The notes below the pieces were generated by a model. That model did no database searches. It was not told the origin of the DNA and worked only from the letters and a program-made list of their open reading frames with translations. A stretch of DNA of 64,000 nucleotides from CAZGCA01 sp964524145 (GTDB lineage: Bacteria; Hydrogenedentota; CAZGCA01): positions 1 to 64,000 of the forward strand of contig CAZGCA010000007.1 in NCBI GenBank assembly GCA_964524145.1. Direction: 5' to 3'. Shown here piece after piece: positions 1 through 6,300 of this stretch (the stretch's first letter is position 1; every line of letters begins with the position of its first letter). Position numbers and translations under genes: made by a program.

Positions 1-72
1 GGCCACTTTCGGCAAAGCCACTGCCGTCGCACAACATCCCAATGTTCTCAGGAAGCCGCGTCGGTTCATCAT
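1..72 (-). CDS. Partial Tat-exported protein (N-terminus only)
   Basis: Only the first 24 codons are inside the window. They begin with two Met codons followed by N-R-R-G-F-L-R-T-L-G and a small-residue hydrophobic stretch ending A-L-P-K-V-A, which is a twin-arginine signal peptide. A GGATGGGAG Shine-Dalgarno-like run lies just upstream of the start. The gene runs off the left edge, so the mature product cannot be named; in this neighbourhood Tat leaders belong to sulfatases and Gfo/Idh/MocA oxidoreductases, and either is possible. It lies 143 bp downstream of the SGNH-like gene on the same strand and may be the next operon member. Confidence 0.7.
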   Translation of the reverse strand, partial: MMNRRGFLRTLGCCATAVALPKVA

Positions 73-215
73 ATCTCCCATCCTTTTCGTGCTGGAGTCT
101 CCGCAGCCATGGGAGACTATCTATAGAATTGCTTTTCCCTTGGGGCGCGACGCCGATTGTACGCCCCGCCCAACCTGTCCTTCGGACAGTCTCCTCTCAC
201 ATGTCATTGCACGGA

Positions 216-1214
216 CTATTGCCTGCGGCGAATTACCGTCACGGCGCCACCCAAGGCAAGTAGGCCGGCGCCCAAGGCCAAGCCCAGTCCGCCCGCGGTT
301 GGAAGAACGGGAACATCTCGATACCGATGTGCGTAAGGATCGTCTTGCACAATGTCATAAGCCAACTGGCGAATATCGTATGTCCAATTGTATTGATAAT
401 TCGGTGGATTCGATACGGTTCGGATATCGGTTTCGGGATATATGGTTTGGTGCCAAATCAAACCAATCGTATCCTCCATGATATTTCCGGCGTGGCCGGT
501 ATTATCGTACTGCAGATAGTTATCGCGATTACCATCTAGTTTTACACCCCATATTTCCGGGCCTAATTGACCTTGTTCGTATAATAGCCACAGACGACTC
601 ATGGCCTCGCCAACGGGCACAGCCAGGATTGTCAATTGCGGATACGCGGTTCGCAATTGCTGCACCATATCGTGGATAGCTGCATTTATCAAATCTTGCG
701 TAGCCCGATGTAACGCATATGTCGGATTATTGGTATAACTTGCCCAGACAGTCTGTACAAAAAACGTATCGAACGTGTCCGCGTTGTATTGAAGTGTAAA
801 GTTAATCCATTGTGCATAGTCTTCAAATTCGCAGTCAGCCACGTCGCCGGTCCACGTCATCCCAACGATTTCGACATTCCCCTTTTTGATTTCCGCTTTC
901 GCCAGTTCGTTCTCGCCCGTATCCCGCCACAACGATCCCGGATCGCCATTTGTTCCGCCTCTGATTTGCTCATATTGGGTATGGCGACTATATCCGCAAT
1001 AAGGTGCCAGCACTTCAATGTCGTCGCAGCCGGGCCTAAAAAAACTGTGCCCCATATAAACCGATTGATTGAATCCGCACAGATGGCCTATATCGCATTC
1101 CGCCGACCAAGCCATCTGGCAAACCAAGCCCGCGATCACCGCGACTACCGGCAAAACAGCCCATTTAAAGATGGGCCTTTGCGTTTTGCTTCGTGTTTCC
1201 GTTCCTGCTTTCAT
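216..1214 (-). CDS. SGNH-like exported protein with C-terminal sorting tail
   Basis: Exported protein of about 332 residues. Seen: an N-terminal hydrophobic signal after a basic region (K-T-Q-R-P-I-F-K-W), a G-H-S-F-F motif shortly after the mature start that could hold the nucleophile Ser, and a late D-N-T-G-H-A-G that could supply the Asp/His pair of an SGNH hydrolase. The C-terminus is a tripartite anchor: L-P-T-A-G-G-L-G-L, a hydrophobic helix, then R-R-R-Q, as in exosortase-sorted (PEP-CTERM-like) proteins. The substrate is unknown; neighbours suggest a carbohydrate ester. An upstream ATG at 1250 is in frame; 1214 is chosen because it gives a compact signal peptide. Function is inferred only from motifs. 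Confidence 0.6.
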   Translation of the reverse strand: MKAGTETRSKTQRPIFKWAVLPVVAVIAGLVCQMAWSAECDIGHLCGFNQSVYMGHSFFRPGCDDIEVLAPYCGYSRHTQYEQIRGGTNGDPGSLWRDTGENELAKAEIKKGNVEIVGMTWTGDVADCEFEDYAQWINFTLQYNADTFDTFFVQTVWASYTNNPTYALHRATQDLINAAIHDMVQQLRTAYPQLTILAVPVGEAMSRLWLLYEQGQLGPEIWGVKLDGNRDNYLQYDNTGHAGNIMEDTIGLIWHQTIYPETDIRTVSNPPNYQYNWTYDIRQLAYDIVQDDPYAHRYRDVPVLPTAGGLGLALGAGLLALGGAVTVIRRRQ

Positions 1215-1359
1215 GATTTCTTCGCTCTGCTTGACCGTCCTAGCGGCCATTCCAGGTTCAGTTCTTCAAAGATGTCTTTGAGTGTTCGCGTCACAGCTTC
1301 CCCGCTTCATTCAGGGAACTCGTCTCCGTTAATCGCCCCGAATTGGGAGGCAACCATTG

Positions 1360-3033
1360 CTACCGGCCGACTTCATCTTCACTCAACCGCCCGTCGCCGT
1401 TTCGGTCACGCACCTTGAACTGGCGCGTAAGCGCAGGGACGTTACGGTTCGTTGGATCTCCAATGAATTCCTCGAGGGTCAGCAGACCGTCCTTGTCGCG
1501 GTCGCGTCTTCTGAGGAACTGCGAGGCGCTCGGACGCTTTCTGGCGGAGGCCGCCGATTGCTGGTCCTCTTTCGCCGGACGTGCCGCTGCGTTCGGATCG
1601 TAGGCCGGATTTGGTTTCGGGACAACGGCTCCAATACGTGCCAGATATTCTGAAATCTCCGTGTTCATGGCCTTTACACGTTCAGGATAGCGGTCGGCAA
1701 GATTGGTCGTCTCTCCGACGTCGTCGCGCAAGTTGTAGAGTTCGAAGCGGTCTGATTGGTCGTCTCCGTCGCAGTGAAATCGAATCAACTTCCAGTCGCC
1801 GCGACGAACGTAGGTCGACGGTCGCGTTCCGACTTTGGGGAGATAACTTGGCAAAAAACAGCAGATGGATTCACGTGGTCCGGGCTCGCCCAATACTGCT
1901 GCCACTTGACTCATGCCGTCGAAGGACACTCCCTGAGGCGTGTCGATGTCCAGCATGTCCAGAAGCGTGGGATACCAGTCCGTGCTTTTGAGAAAGGCGC
2001 TGGATCGGCTTCCCGGCTCCGTTCTTCCGGGCCAGACGACTGCGCACGGTACTCGCGTGCCGCCATCGTATATATGTCCCTTCCCGGCACGAAGAGGGGC
2101 GTTACTAGTCACAAGAAGGTCGTTCACGATGCTGTACATATTGCCGCCGTTATCGGAGAAGAAAACGATGATCGTCTTCTCGGACAGTTTCAACCGGTCG
2201 AGGGTATCGAGCAGCGTACCCACGGCATCGTCCAAGCTCTCGACCATCGCGCCGTAAACCGGATTTCGTTGCGGGTCTTCCGGGTTGGCCTTCCCAGCGT
2301 ATTTCGCCACGAGATCCGGTTTGCCGTCCCAGGGACCGTGGACCGAGAACGCCCAGTAGTTCAAAAAAAACGGCCTGTCTTTGTTCTTCTCCAGAAAGGC
2401 CACCGCCTCGTTGGCCATCCGATCTTCGATGTGCTCGTCAGGCGTTGCCGGGTCAAAATCCAGCTCGTCGGGATATTTCCACGGCGCAACGTACGAACCG
2501 GCAGGGCCCGGGCCGTGCCAATGCGGCACATCAACGTCAAAACCATGCTCGAGCGGCGAGTACGGCTCGCGGCCAAGATGCCATTTCCCGAAGTGTCCCG
2601 TGGCGTAACCGGCTTCTTTGAGGGTTTCCGCCAGCGTTTGATACCTGGTGTCGAGTCGCGAGACCGAATTTGGCGTGCGCGCTTTTTGGGCCGGAAGCGC
2701 CCTCTCTGGCAAAACGGACTCGATAGTCACTTTAGGAAGATGACCAGCGGCTTGGGTGATGCCCAGACGGCCCGGTTCTAAACCGGTCATGATGCTGGCC
2801 CTCGTCGGCGAGCACAGGGGATGGGCGGTGTAGGCGTTTGTAAAGCGTATGCCCCGGTTGGCGAGCCGTTCGATGTTCGGAGTCTCGTAGAACGCGGTAG
2901 TGCCGTGGAGCGTCGTATCGCTCCATCCGAGGTCATCGGCGAGGATGAAGACCACATTCGGGCGTTCCGCTGCGGCCGCCGAAACCGTTAACGCCGCCAA
3001 AACAACGGCTGAACAGATTGTACGTCTCACCAT
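1360..3033 (-). CDS. Sulfatase with C-terminal EF-hand pair
   Basis: Secreted type I sulfatase, 557 aa, cleaving sulfate esters, probably from a glycan. Signal peptide at residues 1-22 (Sec type, ending A-A-A-A-E). The metal-binding A-D-D-L-G-W-S-D follows at about 32-40, and the formylglycine motif C-S-P-T-R has its Cys at about 74. The usual G-K-W-H-L-G and D-N-G-G motifs are present. The last 60 residues carry two calcium-loop signatures, D-R-D-K-D-G-L-L-T-L-E-E and D-R-N-G-D-G-R-L-S-E-D-E, an EF-hand pair not needed for catalysis. Start chosen at 3033 because AAGGAG lies just upstream; an in-frame ATG at 3057 has no better site. No formylglycine-generating enzyme is in the window. Confidence 0.93.
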   Translation of the reverse strand: MVRRTICSAVVLAALTVSAAAAERPNVVFILADDLGWSDTTLHGTTAFYETPNIERLANRGIRFTNAYTAHPLCSPTRASIMTGLEPGRLGITQAAGHLPKVTIESVLPERALPAQKARTPNSVSRLDTRYQTLAETLKEAGYATGHFGKWHLGREPYSPLEHGFDVDVPHWHGPGPAGSYVAPWKYPDELDFDPATPDEHIEDRMANEAVAFLEKNKDRPFFLNYWAFSVHGPWDGKPDLVAKYAGKANPEDPQRNPVYGAMVESLDDAVGTLLDTLDRLKLSEKTIIVFFSDNGGNMYSIVNDLLVTSNAPLRAGKGHIYDGGTRVPCAVVWPGRTEPGSRSSAFLKSTDWYPTLLDMLDIDTPQGVSFDGMSQVAAVLGEPGPRESICCFLPSYLPKVGTRPSTYVRRGDWKLIRFHCDGDDQSDRFELYNLRDDVGETTNLADRYPERVKAMNTEISEYLARIGAVVPKPNPAYDPNAAARPAKEDQQSAASARKRPSASQFLRRRDRDKDGLLTLEEFIGDPTNRNVPALTRQFKVRDRNGDGRLSEDEVGR

Positions 3034-3046
3034 CGTTCTATCTCCT

Positions 3047-3142
3047 TCACCTGACAAGGCACTCCCGTTTCCTGATTGAACAAGGCGGGGCTGCGCCCAA
3101 CGGAGTGGACACGGGGTTGGATTTCCTGGGCACGAGATTCAT
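3047..3142 (-). CDS. Possible 31-aa small ORF before the sulfatase
   Basis: A short frame starting M-N-L-V-P-R-K-S-N-P and ending 13 nt before the sulfatase start. Its ATG overlaps the stop of the preceding 29-aa frame (ATGA type overlap), and an AGGAGGGGGA run about 7-10 nt upstream is the strongest ribosome-binding sequence in this interval. Translation could couple to the sulfatase. It has no recognisable domain and composition gives little help, so it may simply be leader DNA. Confidence 0.25.
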   Translation of the reverse strand: MNLVPRKSNPVSTPLGAAPPCSIRKRECLVR

Positions 3143-3228
3143 TTTGAATCCCCCTCCTGCATCTCCCGAATATAGTCGTCGTACAGCGCCTGAATGTCTG
3201 CTTCGCTGAGTTGTTCTTCTATACTCAT
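3139..3228 (-). CDS. Possible 29-aa acidic small ORF
   Basis: Frame reading M-S-I-E-E-Q-L-S-E-A-D-I-Q-A-L-Y-D-D-Y and ending E-G-D-S-K; acidic, helix-prone and rather protein-like. It lies between the oxidoreductase (stop at 3274) and the sulfatase, on the same strand, and overlaps the next small frame by ATGA. The ribosome site (GGACGG) is weak. No family recognised. It might also be the degraded end of a longer protein. Confidence 0.3.
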   Translation of the reverse strand: MSIEEQLSEADIQALYDDYIREMQEGDSK

Positions 3229-3273
3229 TTCCGTCCGCGCCTGCGAGAGTGTCCGAGATCGATTACAGGCCAC

Positions 3274-4578
3274 TTAGATAATGTCCCAGGGCTCCCGTTT
3301 CTCGCGTGAGAGCAGCGCGTTGGCTTCGTCATCGCCGACAAACGTTTCCGTTTCCGGATCGAATTCCATGTCGCGTTCGAGCCACATCGCGATATTGGCG
3401 CAATGGACGGTCGTCATCGAGTGATGCATCACGGAAGGATTGGCCACGGTCTGCTCGCGAGACCGTACGCAGTCCAGAAAATTCTGTATGTGGTCCAGCG
3501 AACGGCCCGTCTTCTCCGCGTACTCCTTGATCACCAATTCATACTCTTCCAGCAATTCCGGCGACGACGCTTCAGCCCGCGTGTAATCGTCGGCAGCCGC
3601 CACCCATCCGCGCTCACTGTCGAACCGTGCGCCACAGGACCCGTGCCAATACGTGTCGCCGCGTGAGAGCACCAGCTTCTGGCCGTTCGCAAAGGTGCAG
3701 ACCATGCCGTCGCCGGAGTCGTTGTCCACGTACTCGTACTTCACCGGCGACGTGTCGCTCAACTCCAACCCGAATTGCGCCTGCGCGAAGGTATGGGCGC
3801 CCCACTCGCCGATGCAACTCGTGTGGAAATCATAATCACCACGCCATTTACCCTTGACGTATTCCTCGTTATAGGGCCGCCACGGGCAGGGCCCCAGCCA
3901 GGCATCCCAGTCCACGACTTCTTTTTCAGGCTCTTTCTCGGCCGGCAGCAGGTTACGCTTCATCTTCGCCGTGTCCCAAGGCGCAATATGGGCGTAAGCG
4001 GTGTGCACATCACCCATCCGTCCCGAGCGGACCATTTCGTAACAGAACACGTGATGCGCTTCACTAAGACGCTGTGTCCCGGTCTGGTAGATTCGGCCAT
4101 GCTCCTTCGCGGTCTCGACCACGGCGCGGCCTTCTTCGACGGTCATACAGGACGGCTTCTCAGTGAAGACGTCCTTGCCCGCGCGCATCGCCAGCACAGA
4201 CGCGGGCGCATGCCAGCGATCGCCGGTCGCAATCAGTACCGCGTCGATGTCGTCGCGTTCGGCCAGCATCTCGCGCATGTCCATGTACATGGCGCAGTCC
4301 TCGTTATCGTAGACTTTGTCTACATATCTCTTGATCTTGTTTCGCTCTACCCTCTGAACGTCACAGATCGCGAGGAATTGCACGCCCTCCTTGCTCATCA
4401 GCCAGCGGAGATCGTGGAAGCCGCGGCCGCGCAGGCCGATCCCCGCGAAGGTTATGCGTTCCGAGGGCGGCGTAGCGCCTTTGCGCCCGAGCACACAGGA
4501 GGGCAGAATCAGAGGAGCGGCTACGGCGGCGGCCGTGCCGGTCAGGAACTTGCGGCGGGAGAGACTATGCGAATTCAT
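3274..4578 (-). CDS. Tat-exported Gfo/Idh/MocA oxidoreductase
   Basis: NAD(P)-dependent oxidoreductase family member, 434 aa, exported by Tat (S-R-R-K-F-L-T-G near residue 8; the leader ends at P-S-C-V-L, a possible lipobox Cys at about 28). A Rossmann N-terminal domain (G-I-G-L-R-G-R-G-F) and the family E-K-P motif (V-F-T-E-K-P-S) are visible, followed by the C-terminal alpha/beta domain with H-T-S-C-I-G-E-W-G-A-H. Exported members of this family often hold their cofactor tightly; some are GH109-type glycosidases, which is one possible role. AAAGGAG sets the start. It sits between two sulfatases on one strand, consistent with processing of desulfated sugars. Confidence 0.88.
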   Translation of the reverse strand: MNSHSLSRRKFLTGTAAAVAAPLILPSCVLGRKGATPPSERITFAGIGLRGRGFHDLRWLMSKEGVQFLAICDVQRVERNKIKRYVDKVYDNEDCAMYMDMREMLAERDDIDAVLIATGDRWHAPASVLAMRAGKDVFTEKPSCMTVEEGRAVVETAKEHGRIYQTGTQRLSEAHHVFCYEMVRSGRMGDVHTAYAHIAPWDTAKMKRNLLPAEKEPEKEVVDWDAWLGPCPWRPYNEEYVKGKWRGDYDFHTSCIGEWGAHTFAQAQFGLELSDTSPVKYEYVDNDSGDGMVCTFANGQKLVLSRGDTYWHGSCGARFDSERGWVAAADDYTRAEASSPELLEEYELVIKEYAEKTGRSLDHIQNFLDCVRSREQTVANPSVMHHSMTTVHCANIAMWLERDMEFDPETETFVGDDEANALLSREKREPWDII

Positions 4579-4588
4579 AGGAACTCCT

Positions 4589-4616
4589 TTCTATGGTTTA
4601 CGTACTTCCGGTGACA
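4589..4616 (-). repeat. 28-bp direct repeat, copy 1
   Basis: 28 bp identical to 9857-9884. Both copies read S-P-E-V-R-K-P-stop on the minus strand and both lie just upstream of an operon gene with its own Shine-Dalgarno. Similarity stops sharply on one side and fades on the other. Confidence 0.85.
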
Positions 4617-4635
4617 GAAAACCGTGTCTGTTCAT
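4591..4635 (-). CDS. 14-codon ORF carrying a copied gene end (S-P-E-V-R-K-P)
   Basis: A tiny frame, M-N-R-H-G-F-L-S-P-E-V-R-K-P, preceded by AAGGAG with 10 nt spacing and followed at once by the AAAGGAG of the oxidoreductase. Its last 28 bp (4589-4616) are identical to the end of the prepilin/WbsX-like gene at 9857-9884, including the same stop codon. It could be a leader peptide, but it looks more like a remnant left by duplication or recombination. Confidence 0.35.
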   Translation of the reverse strand: MNRHGFLSPEVRKP

Positions 4636-4660
4636 GCGTTCGTTACTCCTTGCCGGTCAG

Positions 4661-6193
4661 TTACACGGGTACCTGGCCGCGCTGCTTGGTTCTTTTTGAA
4701 CGGGTTTGTTGGCTTCTTTTGGGAGTTGGCTTTTTTGCTTTTGGGGGAGCCGGCCCACATGGCGGGACCGCCTCGGTTTCCATTTCCCATTGGGCTCGTT
4801 TCTGGCGCATATCGCTCAAAACTTGTTTGTACTTGGGATTGCCACTTTGGTTCTCCATTTCCCAGGGGTCTTTCTCAAGGTCGAAGAGTTGCTCATAGGC
4901 CACTTTCCCGCCTCGCCGGTAGGTGACGTACTTGGTATTCGCGGTGCGCGTGGTAATGGTCTGGTTCACAAGCGAAGCGCCAATTTCGGAAAAAACGGTG
5001 TCACGCCATGCACCGGGCTCTCCCTTCGCCGGGCCCACCAAGCTTTTGCCTTGCACGTTTTGGGGGATCGGCTGATGGATCAGTTCGAGCAGTGTCGGCA
5101 ATAAGTCGATGGAGCATGCCAGTTCCTGTCTGCGCACCCCTTTGGGGATGACGCCGGGACAACGAAGAATTAAGGGTACGCGCACCGTGGCGTCGTATCC
5201 CTGGCCGCCTTTGGTCCATGCGCCGTGTTCGCTCATCATTTCGCCGTGGTCCGCTGTATACACCACTGCCGTGTTGTCGGCAAGGCCAAGGCGGTCGAGT
5301 TCATCCAGAACACGACCGATGTTGTAGTCGATCTGACTGACAAGGCCGTAATAGTAGGTCAGTGTCTTCCGGTGAAGGTCTTCGGTAAACGTGCCGGATT
5401 TCTCCTGGGTGCTTTTGAGCCCTGGCGTGTCGTAGTCGTAGTCGTATTTGTGGTTGGGCGGCAGCTTTGTAGTTTCCGGATCGTACATGGACGCCCAGGG
5501 CTCCGATGGCATTATCGGCGTGTGGGGACCGTAAAACGATAACCACAAGCAGAATGGCTGCTCTCTGTTTTTGCGCAGGAAGTCGATAGCTTGTGCGGCC
5601 CAGTAACCGGCTTTATGGTGATCGTTGTCCGCCTGGCACGGACCGACGCGCGAGCGGCCCGGATGTACATTTTCGGGCAGAAAATCGCCTCTGCGCTCTT
5701 GCCCGTAGGTTCCTTCAGATTCCATGAACGCGTGATATTCGGGGATATCAATGACAACGTCAAAGCCGTGATTGTCCGGGATGACGTGCATATTCATGTG
5801 GTGCTTGCCGATGGTCCCCGTTTTGTATCCCTTCCGTTTGAGTATATCGCCGATGGTGTCTTCCTTACTATTCTCCAACTGTTTGTTCATGTAAAGCCCG
5901 TGGGTGCGGGCGTAACGGCCGGTCCAGATGGAATATCGGGAGGGGCAGCATTGCCCGGTCTGGCAGAATGCACTCTCGAATAGAACGCCTTCCCGGGCGA
6001 TGCGATCCATGTTCGGCGTCTTCACTTCCCGGCTGCCGTAACACCCAAGCGCATGGGCGTTGTGCTGATCGGTCATGATGAAGAGGATATTGCGCGGCGT
6101 GGCCGCTTTTGCGAGCGCCCCTGTTTGGAACATGGTGTACCCGGCCAGCGAACCGACCAGAAACTCGCGGCGGGAAAGTCTATGTGAATTCAT
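4661..6193 (-). CDS. Tat-exported sulfatase
   Basis: Type I sulfatase, 510 aa. Tat leader with S-R-R-E-F-L-V-G; mature start near A-T-P-R-N-I-L-F-I-M-T-D-Q-H-N, the T-D-Q variant of the metal site. Formylglycine motif C-C-P-S-R with the modified Cys at about 82. Later motifs G-K-H-H-M-N, T-A-D-H-G and W-T-K-G-G are all in place. The C-terminal 30 residues are Lys/Arg/Pro rich. The first residues (M-N-S-H, L-S-R-R, F-L) match those of the downstream oxidoreductase, so the two leaders may share an origin. Substrate unknown; it lies in the TetR-led run with esterases. Confidence 0.93.
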   Translation of the reverse strand: MNSHRLSRREFLVGSLAGYTMFQTGALAKAATPRNILFIMTDQHNAHALGCYGSREVKTPNMDRIAREGVLFESAFCQTGQCCPSRYSIWTGRYARTHGLYMNKQLENSKEDTIGDILKRKGYKTGTIGKHHMNMHVIPDNHGFDVVIDIPEYHAFMESEGTYGQERRGDFLPENVHPGRSRVGPCQADNDHHKAGYWAAQAIDFLRKNREQPFCLWLSFYGPHTPIMPSEPWASMYDPETTKLPPNHKYDYDYDTPGLKSTQEKSGTFTEDLHRKTLTYYYGLVSQIDYNIGRVLDELDRLGLADNTAVVYTADHGEMMSEHGAWTKGGQGYDATVRVPLILRCPGVIPKGVRRQELACSIDLLPTLLELIHQPIPQNVQGKSLVGPAKGEPGAWRDTVFSEIGASLVNQTITTRTANTKYVTYRRGGKVAYEQLFDLEKDPWEMENQSGNPKYKQVLSDMRQKRAQWEMETEAVPPCGPAPPKAKKPTPKRSQQTRSKRTKQRGQVPV

Positions 6194-6300
6194 TCCGTGT
6201 TTCCTATGCTACCCCAACGAGAAACACAGCAAACAATATGCTTATGTCCCTGATTGGCGGTAGCGGTCAATAATGTGTCAGGTTGATTTGCTCCTAACAG

